A program made the position numbers and the translations under genes. The notes beneath the pieces are model-generated. The model searched no databases. It was not told the DNA's origin and saw nothing but the letters and a program-made list of their open reading frames with translations. 64,000 nucleotides of DNA from Cereibacter azotoformans (lineage in GTDB: Bacteria > Pseudomonadota > Alphaproteobacteria > Rhodobacterales > Rhodobacteraceae): positions 62,001 through 126,000 of the forward strand of contig JAGFXX010000001.1 of assembly GCA_017599285.1 (NCBI GenBank), in the 5' to 3' direction. Within the stretch, counting starts at the first letter, position 1. Each line of letters starts with the position of its first letter. Shown here piece after piece: positions 27,484 through 35,864 of the stretch.

Positions 27484-28497
27484 ATGCTCAAGAGAACCGC
27501 TCAGAACACCATCCTCGTGGCCGGGGGCGCGGGATTCGTCGGATCGCACCTGTGCGAGACGCTGCTGCGGCAGGGGCACCGCGTCATCTGCCTCGACAGC
27601 TTCCTCACCGGCTCGATGGAGAATGTGCAGGCCCTGTGCAACTTTCGCGAGTTCCGGCTGATCCGCCAGGACGTGGTCGAGCCGCTCCGCCTCAGCGAGC
27701 AGGTCCAGCAGATCTACAACCTCGCCAGCCCCGCCTCGCCGCCGCAGTATCAGGCCGATCCGGTCCATACGATGATGACGAATGTCGTGGGCACGCAGAA
27801 CCTGCTGGCTCTGGCCGAGGCTCATGGCGCGCGCTTCCTGCAGGCCTCGACCTCCGAAGTCTATGGCGATCCCGAGATCCATCCCCAGCCCGAGGACTAC
27901 CGCGGCAACGTGAGCTGCACCGGCTCGCGCGCCTGCTACGACGAGGGCAAGCGCGCGGCCGAGACGCTCTGCTTCGACTACCGCCGCCGGGACCGGGCGG
28001 ATGTGCGGGTCGCGCGCATCTTCAACACCTACGGCCCGCACATGAGGCCCGATGACGGGCGCATTGTGTCGAACCTGCTGGTGCAGGCGCTTCAGGGCGT
28101 GCCGCTGACCATTTACGGCACGGGCGCGCAGACGCGCTCCTTCTGCTATGTGACGGACCTCGTGGCGGGCCTCATGGCGCTGATGGCGGTCGATGAGGCG
28201 CCGGAAGGGGCGATCAACCTCGGCAATCCGGGCGAGTTCACCATTGCCGAGCTTGCCGATCTCGTGCAGCGGCTGGTTCCCTCGGCTGCGGGCGTGGTGC
28301 ATCGGCCTCTGCCCGAGGACGACCCGCGCCGCCGCCGGCCCGACATCAGCCGGGCCAAGCGCCTGCTGGGCTGGGAGCCACGGGTGCCGCTGTCCGAGGG
28401 GCTGCCGCAGACCGCGGCCTGGTTTGCCCGCCACCTGGGCCGGACCTTGCCTGCGCCCCTGCGCGCGACCAGGGCCATCCAGTCGGTCCGGGCCTGA
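27484..28497 (+). CDS. UDP-glucuronate decarboxylase (UDP-xylose synthase)
   Basis: This 337-residue extended SDR resembles the UXS group, which turns UDP-glucuronate into UDP-xylose. It has GGAGFVGSHL, the loop NLASPASPPQYQADP, the catalytic YDEGK and the ARIFNTYGPHMRPDDGRIVSN region typical of UXS. A GGAGG box precedes the ATG at 27484; an ATG further up (27442) lacks one. It likely supplies the pentose donor for the operon's glycosyltransferases. Confidence 0.9.
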   Translation: MLKRTAQNTILVAGGAGFVGSHLCETLLRQGHRVICLDSFLTGSMENVQALCNFREFRLIRQDVVEPLRLSEQVQQIYNLASPASPPQYQADPVHTMMTNVVGTQNLLALAEAHGARFLQASTSEVYGDPEIHPQPEDYRGNVSCTGSRACYDEGKRAAETLCFDYRRRDRADVRVARIFNTYGPHMRPDDGRIVSNLLVQALQGVPLTIYGTGAQTRSFCYVTDLVAGLMALMAVDEAPEGAINLGNPGEFTIAELADLVQRLVPSAAGVVHRPLPEDDPRRRRPDISRAKRLLGWEPRVPLSEGLPQTAAWFARHLGRTLPAPLRATRAIQSVRA

Positions 28498-28669
28498 AGA
28501 TCCGACCACCGTCGGCCGGTCGCACCCGTTCGGGCGGGATCGCCACTGCCATAGGTATGGCGCCCCGCCTTAATCCTGTCGTTCCCCGGCCTTCGTCCCA
28601 CGCTAGGCAGCGTCTCGCGCCCAGGTTGTTCCGCAACCGCCTTGGCGCGAGGAACGGCAGGGCGATGGG

Positions 28670-30100
28670 ATGCACATCCGGCACGGCGACAAGAGCTTTC
28701 TGGTATCCACCTGGGACGCCGGTCAATCCTACCTCACCACCTGGTCGGCCGGAAACGTGCGGATCCTCGAGGACGAGCGCGTCGCCCTTACGCTGAGCAA
28801 GTCCACCGACGGGCACTCCCGCCCCTGGATCGGGGGCGAGATCCAGTCGGACGCCGCCTTCACCACCGGATCCTGGAGCTGGATGGCCCAGGCGCCGCGG
28901 ATGGTGGATGGCACCGTCTTCGGCCTGTTCCTCTACAAGCAGGACTACCGCACCCAGCCCTGGCGCGAATATGACATCGAGTTCGTGGGCGGCGACACGA
29001 CGAAGATCCACCTCGCCGTCCATTTCGAGGATGCCGGCGGCCGCCATGTCACGCTGCGCAAGCCCCTGATCATCGACCTCGGCTTCGACGCGGCCGCGGC
29101 GCCGCATGTGTACGAGATCCAGGTCACCAGCAAGAACGCGTTCTTCCGCGTTGATGGCGAGACGGTGGCGGTGATCGATGCCTCCTACGTCGAGGGCGGG
29201 GTCTGGGATCCGGGCCCGCTCAAGAGCCTCGTCGATCTCTGGGCCACCCCGCCCGAGCTGGCCCCCTGGGCGGGCCTGATGAGCACAAGCCACACCGCGC
29301 CGCTGACGGCCCATGTCGAGAACATCCGCCTGCCCTCGGACAGCACGATCTTCGGCAACCGCAGCGCCAATCTCGTGCAGGGCACGGGCGCGGCCGATCT
29401 TCTCTACGGCTTTGGCGGCAACGACACGCTGGCGGGCGGCGGCGGGGCCGACAGGATGTATGGCGGGGCGGGCCACGACATCTACCTCGTGGACAATGCG
29501 GCCGACCGGGTGATCGAGCGTGCGGGCGAGGGCACGGACACGGTGCGGTCCTCGGTCAGCTACCAGCTCGAGGCCCATGTCGAGCGCCTGGTCCTGACCG
29601 GCAGCGCCGCCATCAACGGCATCGGGAACGGGCAGGCCAACCTGATGATCGGCAACGGCGCCGCGAACCGCCTCGTCGGGGGCGGCGGCAATGACCGGCT
29701 CGAGGGGCGGAACGGACATGATCGGCTCGAGGCGGGTGCGGGCCATGACACGCTGATCGGCGGCGCCGGCAACGACCGGCTGCTCGGCGGGGCGGGCCGC
29801 GACCTGTTGCTCGGCGGAACGGGCGCCGACCGCCTCGACGGTGGCGCGGGCAACGACACCCTCACCGGCGGGGCCGGCCACGACACTTTCGTCTTCGCGC
29901 GGGGGCATGGACGCGACGTGATCACCGATTTCGTGCCCCGCGGCGGCGAGGACCGGCTGGAGATCCACGGCTATGATCGCGCGGCCGAGGTCCGGCAGGT
30001 CGGGGCCGACACGCTCATCGTGCTGTCGGACAGCGACTCCATCCTGCTGCAGAATGTCCGTGTCGCGCAGCTCGGGCCGGTCGATTTTCTCTTCGTCTAG
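28670..30100 (+). CDS. GH16-like glycosidase with C-terminal RTX repeats
   Basis: Residues about 1-222 of this 476-residue protein resemble a GH16 beta-jelly roll. The catalytic signature ExDxE is intact (E100-Y-D102-I-E104). The rest consists of two blocks of glycine-rich calcium-binding RTX nonapeptides (about 228-275 and 320-405) and a C-terminal secretion-type tail. There is no N-terminal signal peptide, which fits type I secretion. The role is likely processing of the exopolysaccharide made by the operon. The stop overlaps that of the convergent sensor kinase. Confidence 0.85.
   Translation: MHIRHGDKSFLVSTWDAGQSYLTTWSAGNVRILEDERVALTLSKSTDGHSRPWIGGEIQSDAAFTTGSWSWMAQAPRMVDGTVFGLFLYKQDYRTQPWREYDIEFVGGDTTKIHLAVHFEDAGGRHVTLRKPLIIDLGFDAAAAPHVYEIQVTSKNAFFRVDGETVAVIDASYVEGGVWDPGPLKSLVDLWATPPELAPWAGLMSTSHTAPLTAHVENIRLPSDSTIFGNRSANLVQGTGAADLLYGFGGNDTLAGGGGADRMYGGAGHDIYLVDNAADRVIERAGEGTDTVRSSVSYQLEAHVERLVLTGSAAINGIGNGQANLMIGNGAANRLVGGGGNDRLEGRNGHDRLEAGAGHDTLIGGAGNDRLLGGAGRDLLLGGTGADRLDGGAGNDTLTGGAGHDTFVFARGHGRDVITDFVPRGGEDRLEIHGYDRAAEVRQVGADTLIVLSDSDSILLQNVRVAQLGPVDFLFV
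29351..29887 (+). repeat. RTX nonapeptide repeat region inside the GH16-like gene
   Basis: GGxGxDxLx-type repeats run in two blocks, separated by a repeat-poor stretch of about 45 codons. They bind calcium and fold after export in known RTX proteins. They are coding repeats, not a CRISPR or DNA satellite. Confidence 0.85.
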
Positions 30101-32109
30101 CCGACGGCGTCCGCGGCCTCGGCCGAGCGCATGGCCGCTTCGGCCGCGGTGAGGAAATCGCTGCGCGCCAGCGGCTTGCCGAGGACGGAGGCAAAGCGCG
30201 GCGTGGCCCGCGTCATCCGGCTGCGCCAGTCCGGCAGCGCGGTGATCAGCACCACCGGCAGATCCGGCGCAAGCTCGTTCGCGGCTTGCCCGAGGTCCGC
30301 TCCGGTCACATGGGGCATGTCGAAGTCGGTCACGAGCAGGTCCCAGAGGGTTGGATCGTCGCGCAGCGCCGCAAGCGCATCCCGAGGGTCGGCGCAGGGC
30401 ACGACCTCGGCTCCGGCCTGCTCGAGAAAGGCCGAGAGCACCCGAAGGACGTCGGCATGGTCGTCCACGACAAGGACGGTGCGGCCCGTGAGGCATCCGG
30501 TCAGGGCACCGGCCGTCGCGGATGTCGGAGCGGCCGGCGCCTCGGCCAGGTCGCGCGCCTCGATCGGCCAGAGGACGGTGAAGCGCGTGCCCGCTCCGGG
30601 CGCGCTCGCAAGCGCGATGGCGCCGTGATTGGCCGCCAGGACGCCGGTCACGATCGCGAGGCCGAGGCCGGTTCCGGCGGCTCCCTTTGTCGAGAAATAG
30701 GGCTGGAACACCCTGGCCTGCGTCTCCGGCGCGATCCCGGGGCCGTTGTCGGACACGGTCAGGGCAACGTAGCCCTGCCCGGCGCTCGGGGAGCCGGCCG
30801 CGAAGGGACCGGCCAGTTGCGCCGGATCGGGCGCGCCGAGGGCGAGCGTGATCTCGTATCCCGTCTCGCGCGGGGGCGCGGTGGCGATGGCATCGCGGGC
30901 GTTGATCACGAGGTTCAGCACCACCTGCAGGATGTCTGTCGGGTCCGCCTCGACCCAGACCGGCTCCGGCGGCAGGGCGAGCGTGAGCCGCGTGCGGTTG
31001 CGCAGCCCGGCCCGGACGAGATCGGCCGCCTCATGCAGCAAGGCGCGCAGGTCGATGCGCGAGCGGTTGCTCTGCCGTTGGCCGAGGCTGAGGAACCGTC
31101 GCACCAGCGCCCCCGCCTGCTCGGTGGCCGAGAGGATCCGCTGTGCATGGGCTTCGGCCGCGCCGGGCCCGAGGTCGCGGATCAGCGTGGCCGATCCGCC
31201 GATCGCCGCCAGCAGATTGTTGAGATCATGCGCGAGCCCCGAGGCGAGCTGTCCGATGATCTCGCGCCGCTGCGCCATCTGGAGTTCTTCGCGCAGGCGG
31301 GCCTGTTCCTGCTGCTCCCGCAGGCGTTTGGCGATGTTGCGCGACATGCAGATGATCCCGCCGCCGGCCTTCCGCGTCAGCGAGACCTCCTGCGGCAGGT
31401 CGCTGCCATCCAGCCGGCGTCCGACCACCTCGCCGCGCCAGCCGCCCTCCGCCTCGAGCGCCGGCAGGGCCACCGCGGCGAGATGGTCGGCCACCTCCGG
31501 CGCATAGAGATCGCGCCAGGAGCGGCCGATGATCTCTTCGGGGCTGGTGAAGCCGAACATCTCGCGATGGGCCCGGTTCATGTAGAGGTAGCGTCCATCT
31601 GGATCGGTGATGGCGATGCCGTCGTGCGAGGCATCCATGGCGGCTGCCAGATCCGTCCGCGCGCGCTGCTCGGCCTGCTGGCGCTGGACATGCGCCTCCG
31701 TCGTGTCGCTGATGACGACCAGGTAGCCCGCGGATCCGCCCGTCACGCACGGCAGGCGCGAGGCCGAGACCGAGTGCCATCGCCGGCCCTCCGCAAGCGG
31801 AACCTCATACTCATGGCCGGCGGAGCGGCCCTTCTCGTCCACCTCGTCGAGCACCTGCCGGGCCAGCCGGGCCAGCGGGGCGGGCAGGGCATCCTCGAAC
31901 CGCTCGCCGCGGACGGGCTCGGGCAGCGGCGACCGGGGCCCGAGCCATCCGGCGCGGCAGCGCACGAGCCGCCGATCGCCATCAAGCTCGACCAGCATGT
32001 GCGGCATGGCGTCCAGCATCGCCTGCAGCCGGTCGCGCTCTTCGCGCAGGGCCGCCTCGGTGTCGGATGGCTGGGGCGGCTTTGACCGGAGAGCCCAGGG
32101 TGTCATCAT
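30097..32109 (-). CDS. Hybrid sensor histidine kinase (PAS-PAS-HisKA-HATPase-REC)
   Basis: This is about 670 residues in order: two PAS-like domains (about 20-140 and 150-265), HisKA with phospho-accepting H294 in GLAHDLNNLL, HATPase_c with DNGPGI and GTGLGLA, and a C-terminal receiver whose phospho-Asp lies in LLVTDFDMP. No membrane segment is visible, so it is probably a cytosolic sensor. The start is uncertain: ATG at 32109 or GTG at 32127, neither with a clear ribosome site. A response regulator gene lies 226 bases upstream on the same strand. Confidence 0.9.
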   Translation of the reverse strand: MMTPWALRSKPPQPSDTEAALREERDRLQAMLDAMPHMLVELDGDRRLVRCRAGWLGPRSPLPEPVRGERFEDALPAPLARLARQVLDEVDEKGRSAGHEYEVPLAEGRRWHSVSASRLPCVTGGSAGYLVVISDTTEAHVQRQQAEQRARTDLAAAMDASHDGIAITDPDGRYLYMNRAHREMFGFTSPEEIIGRSWRDLYAPEVADHLAAVALPALEAEGGWRGEVVGRRLDGSDLPQEVSLTRKAGGGIICMSRNIAKRLREQQEQARLREELQMAQRREIIGQLASGLAHDLNNLLAAIGGSATLIRDLGPGAAEAHAQRILSATEQAGALVRRFLSLGQRQSNRSRIDLRALLHEAADLVRAGLRNRTRLTLALPPEPVWVEADPTDILQVVLNLVINARDAIATAPPRETGYEITLALGAPDPAQLAGPFAAGSPSAGQGYVALTVSDNGPGIAPETQARVFQPYFSTKGAAGTGLGLAIVTGVLAANHGAIALASAPGAGTRFTVLWPIEARDLAEAPAAPTSATAGALTGCLTGRTVLVVDDHADVLRVLSAFLEQAGAEVVPCADPRDALAALRDDPTLWDLLVTDFDMPHVTGADLGQAANELAPDLPVVLITALPDWRSRMTRATPRFASVLGKPLARSDFLTAAEAAMRSAEAADAVG

Positions 32110-32335
32110 GGGCAGACGCCCGGCCACCGGCGGGGCACGGAAAGAAGGGTGATCACCAGCACAGTCTCCTCTGCGTCGGCATGTCCGCGCCGTTCGGGCG
32201 GGCCCCGAGTCGCGCGCGCATCCTGACGGGAACTTCTTCCCGAAATCCTAATCCCGCCCGGTCTTGGGAGAACGCGGCCGTTCGTATTCGCGCGCCCTCT
32301 TTCGCATGGGAGACAGGCAACGGTATGACGCTGCG

Positions 32336-32926
32336 TCAGACGAGCCCCTTGCGCTTGGCGGCCAGCACCGCCTGCGCCCGGCTTGAAACGCCCAGCTTGG
32401 AGAAAAGCGTCTGGAGCGCGGCCGCGCCCATCCGGTCGGCCAGAAGCTCGCCGGAGCGCCCGTCGGCCAGTTCGCGCAGGAGGTGCACCTCGGCCGCGGA
32501 CAGGTCGCCGGGTGTGACTGGTGGGGCAGGCTCGACGTCGCCGGCTGCGGCCTTGCGCACCGCTGCGGCGAGGGTGGCATACTGCGTCTTCTGAACGAAT
32601 CCCGCGACACCCATGGCCCTTGCGGCCGTCACCGTCTCTTCGGGCAGGTTGCCCGACATCAGCAGGACCGGCCGACCGCCGTTCGCGGCCAGCGTCCGGG
32701 CGATCCCCTCGAGCCCCTCCATCCCCGGCATGAAGAAATCCAGCAGAAGCACGTCAAAGGGGCCGTGCGCCGCCATCTGTTCCAGCGCGTCCGGCAGATC
32801 CTCGGCCGCATGAACCTCCATGTCGGGTTCGCGCCCGAGAAGCCCCAGGATCAGTTCGCGCACCAGGGGCTGATCGTCGGCCACGAGGACCGAGAGCGGC
32901 TTGCCTTGGGTTTCCGGCTGGTCCAT
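32336..32926 (-). CDS. LuxR/NarL-type response regulator
   Basis: This 196-residue protein has a receiver domain (acidic D17/D18, phospho-acceptor D63 in LLLDFFMPG, Lys in GFVQKT). A LuxR-like helix-turn-helix follows (about 137-196). The HTH is slightly irregular, with AAALQTLFSKLGVSSRAQAV in place of the usual VKxHxxxIxxKL spacing. It is the likely partner of the hybrid kinase downstream. The 208 bases between the two genes hold no feature that I can support. Confidence 0.85.
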   Translation of the reverse strand: MDQPETQGKPLSVLVADDQPLVRELILGLLGREPDMEVHAAEDLPDALEQMAAHGPFDVLLLDFFMPGMEGLEGIARTLAANGGRPVLLMSGNLPEETVTAARAMGVAGFVQKTQYATLAAAVRKAAAGDVEPAPPVTPGDLSAAEVHLLRELADGRSGELLADRMGAAALQTLFSKLGVSSRAQAVLAAKRKGLV

Positions 32927-32952
32927 CGGTCCTGTTCCTTCCCAAGGGCCGA

Positions 32953-33351
32953 TCAGCAGACGGGGCAGGGGGCGGGTCGGTAGCCCTCGTGCATGAGCCG
33001 AACCATTCCGCCCGCCACATTCACCACCGGATGTTCGCTGCGGCCGGCGATCGCCGCGGCGGCGGCCGCCGACCGCCGCCCCGAGCGGCAGATCAGCGCG
33101 ATCGGCTGACCCGGTTTCAGCCTCGGGCCCACCTGTGCGAGAAAGCTGTCGGCGTCGCGGAACGGGACCAGCACCGCGTTCGGCAGAACGCCGGTCTCGC
33201 GCCACTCGGACGGCTCGCGGATGTCCACCACCAGCGCCTCACCCCTCTCCAGATCCTGTGCGGCGGGCGCAAGCGTGACCACATCGCCGGCGCGGGCGGC
33301 AGGGGCCACCACCTGCACGGCAGCGGCAAGAGCCAGGAGCAGACGCTTCAT
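32953..33351 (-). CDS. Periplasmic rhodanese-like protein
   Basis: This 132-residue protein has a signal peptide (residues 1-21) and a single rhodanese domain. The active Cys88 sits in the loop CRSGRRS. Single-domain exported rhodaneses move sulfane sulfur or act in thiol stress; no partner is visible here. The ATG at 33351 starts the signal sequence directly. It precedes the response regulator gene on the same strand by 26 bases. Confidence 0.88.
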   Translation of the reverse strand: MKRLLLALAAAVQVVAPAARAGDVVTLAPAAQDLERGEALVVDIREPSEWRETGVLPNAVLVPFRDADSFLAQVGPRLKPGQPIALICRSGRRSAAAAAAIAGRSEHPVVNVAGGMVRLMHEGYRPAPCPVC

Positions 33352-33424
33352 CGGGACCTCCACACATGCATCAATCGCGATGTGGCAGGCTGCGCGGCCC
33401 GGGTCAAGCGTCCGATCGCGGGAA

Positions 33425-33447
33425 GGGGCCGCGCTGCAGGCGGCCCC
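33425..33447 (-). terminator. Terminator of the leftward conflict operon
   Basis: A perfect 8-bp stem (GGGGCCGC and GCGGCCCC) with a 7-base loop begins 15 bases past the stop of the nuclease-like gene. Read leftward it is followed by TTCCC. Confidence 0.7.
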
Positions 33448-33461
33448 GTGCGGGGCCCGGT

Positions 33462-35864
33462 TCAGCGGGTGGGGCCGCCGATCCAGACCTCGAGAACCTG
33501 CGGACGGATCACGGACAGGGGCACCGCTCGGACCCCTGGCCGGCCGGCCGCCGCCAGATCGGCGGCCAGGAGGCGGGCCGCGGCCGCGTCTTCGGCGCTG
33601 TCCGGGTTGAAACGCACCTCGTTGAGGCCGCTCGCATCGGCCACGCGCTCCTCCGGCGGCACGGTCCAGCCGAGCGCCGCGATCCGCTCGGCCAGGCTTC
33701 GGACGCTTTCGCGGGTCATGTCGGCGAACTGGATGAAGACCCTCTGAGGCGGCGGCTCGTCCAGCCCGAGCGCACCGGCCAGACGATCCACAAGGCCCTG
33801 TGCCTCGGGTTCGGGAGCGGGCTCCCGCACCACCGCGCGGCGGACTTCGGCCTTGAGCACGATCCAGTCCGGGCGGTTCCAGCTTTCGGCGGGCACCCCG
33901 GCCAGCAGCGTCAGGACATTGACCCGTCCCGCCGAGGTCAGGTCCGGCGGACCGGCGAGCAGGCCGGCGAGTTCGCGGATGATCTTGGCCTGCTCCGAGG
34001 CCGGAAGCCGCCCGCCCTGCAGCGCCAGCGCCAGCTCGGCCATCAGCGCCGTCTGATCCTCCGAGGGCGGGTTGTTCAGCGCGCCCGCCCGGTCGGCGAG
34101 GCGGTCGCCCTCGGTGGCGTTCACGATGGTCCTCCCCCGATCCGCACGGACGATCTCGTCAAGAAAGCGCAGCCCCGTCGCGCGGCCGATCCCCTCGATG
34201 GTCATGGCGAGTTTCCAGGGCTCTTCCATCAGCGTGTCGGGCCGGTTCGGGATCAGGAAGGCTTCGGCCACGAAGGGCTGCTCCTGTCCCGCGGGCACCC
34301 ATACGGGATCCCGCAGCGAGACGGCGATCAGCCAGAGCGAGGCCGGCACAGCGCTTTCGCCGGGCTGGAAGATCGGGCCGGTGAAGAAGGTGACGCGGGT
34401 GGCCGAGCGGTTGTGCTGCTCGCGGATCCAGTGGGTGAGGCCGGTCCAGACCGCGGCGGCGGCGGGATGCACGGGGGCCTTGTTGAGATGCAGCTGGACC
34501 GACTGGTCCAGCATCCGCGCCGTGCGGAAGGGATCGGCGGCCAGCGGCTCTCCCCACGAGATCATGGTTCGGTCCACATAGTCCGCCGCGACGAGCCCCC
34601 CTTCGAACCGGGAGGGATCGGGCCGCAGCTCGGGCGGCAGGCGCGGGTCGGGCTCGATGGGCGTGCCGGTGGCGGGCAGCACCTGCCGCGCGGCACGGTC
34701 GAAGTTGACAGCCGCAACCAGCGGCGCCCGCCGCGCCTGGTTGTAGAGGAAGCTGAAATGCACATAGGGCACGGCTTCGCCGCCCCGGAAGGCCGCAGCC
34801 TGCGCCGCGCGATCAAGCGCGGGCAGCGGCAGGGACCGGCCCAGAAAGAGCGGATCATAGCCCTTCAGATCGAGCGCGAAGACCGAGCCCTCCATATCGG
34901 CGGCAACCGGCGCCAAAGCCGCGGCCACATCCGGCGCAAGGACCGAAGGATCGAGCCGCCCCTCGGCCTGACGGAGGGCAAGGATGCGCAGCACATCCTC
35001 GGCCACCCCGTCGGGGAGGCCCGCCAGCGGCAACCTTTCCGCCGTCACGAGATCGGCCAGCGCGCCCTGCGCCGCGTCGAGCCGGCTCTGGCGTTCCGAG
35101 AGCGCATCCATGTGTTCCTGTGCGATCCGGCGCTCGACATTGGCGTTTTCCAGCGCCACCTGCCGCTCCTGGGCGCGGAGCCGCTCCTCGTCGCCCAGAA
35201 AGACCACGTCGCGCGCCAGCGCGCCCTTCTCGCCGGCCGCCTCGGCGGCCTCATGCGTCGCTGTTTCGACCTTGAGGAAGAAGATCCCCGCCATCGCGAC
35301 CGCCGCCACGAGAGCCAGCGTGAGGCCCGCCGCGATCCGCTTGCGGCGACGCGCGCGGCGGGCCTCGCGCTGCTCCTCGGCGAGGCTGGCGGCGATGAGA
35401 TCGGCGATCTCGGGATCGCGGCTGAACCGTTCGGCCGAACGCAGTGCCTTGCCCGACAGGAGATAGCCGTGCGAGCGGGTGTCGCGCCACTGGCGCGCCT
35501 GCGCCGCAAGCCGGATATACTCGCGTGAGCCGTGCCCCTCGGCCAGCCCGGCGGGCCGTGCGTCGCTGTCCTCCGCCTCGCAGGCAAGCAGGGTTTCGGT
35601 GGCCACCGGGCCGGAATAGCCGCGCGCCGTGTCGAGCAGGTCCGCGGTCCAGTAGTCCAGCACCCGCTGCGCGATCCTCCGATCCGCCGGGGTGGACAGG
35701 ACGGCGCCGGTCCGTGCCACGCGCGCGAGGAAGTCGGTGATCTCCTCTTGCGGCAGTAGCCCGCCGCCGGCCGAGCGACGGTCCTGCTGGCGCTGCATCA
35801 GCGCCAGATGCGCGGTCTGCAGGTCGAGAACATTCTCGAACCGATCGGCGGCGCCGTTCCTCAT
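33462..35864 (-). CDS. Membrane-anchored NucA/EndoG-like protein with lost catalytic motif
   Basis: This 800-residue protein starts with a helical region, then a basic stretch and one membrane helix (about 178-196), then a coiled coil (200-270). A DNA/RNA non-specific nuclease fold follows at about 333-575: GYDPLFLG, PYVHFSFLYNQARR, and VTFFTGPIF all match the family. The active-site RGH of that family reads GGL (422-424), and the metal-binding Asn is replaced by Arg450. The last 90 residues look like a SPOR-type alpha/beta domain (low confidence). It is last in the leftward operon, overlapping the EAD gene by 4 bases. Confidence 0.72.
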   Translation of the reverse strand: MRNGAADRFENVLDLQTAHLALMQRQQDRRSAGGGLLPQEEITDFLARVARTGAVLSTPADRRIAQRVLDYWTADLLDTARGYSGPVATETLLACEAEDSDARPAGLAEGHGSREYIRLAAQARQWRDTRSHGYLLSGKALRSAERFSRDPEIADLIAASLAEEQREARRARRRKRIAAGLTLALVAAVAMAGIFFLKVETATHEAAEAAGEKGALARDVVFLGDEERLRAQERQVALENANVERRIAQEHMDALSERQSRLDAAQGALADLVTAERLPLAGLPDGVAEDVLRILALRQAEGRLDPSVLAPDVAAALAPVAADMEGSVFALDLKGYDPLFLGRSLPLPALDRAAQAAAFRGGEAVPYVHFSFLYNQARRAPLVAAVNFDRAARQVLPATGTPIEPDPRLPPELRPDPSRFEGGLVAADYVDRTMISWGEPLAADPFRTARMLDQSVQLHLNKAPVHPAAAAVWTGLTHWIREQHNRSATRVTFFTGPIFQPGESAVPASLWLIAVSLRDPVWVPAGQEQPFVAEAFLIPNRPDTLMEEPWKLAMTIEGIGRATGLRFLDEIVRADRGRTIVNATEGDRLADRAGALNNPPSEDQTALMAELALALQGGRLPASEQAKIIRELAGLLAGPPDLTSAGRVNVLTLLAGVPAESWNRPDWIVLKAEVRRAVVREPAPEPEAQGLVDRLAGALGLDEPPPQRVFIQFADMTRESVRSLAERIAALGWTVPPEERVADASGLNEVRFNPDSAEDAAAARLLAADLAAAGRPGVRAVPLSVIRPQVLEVWIGGPTR

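Noticed and set aside
29351-29887. Periodic repeats that could suggest a CRISPR array
   Set aside because: They encode RTX glycine-rich nonapeptides in a long open frame and have no constant repeat with variable spacers.
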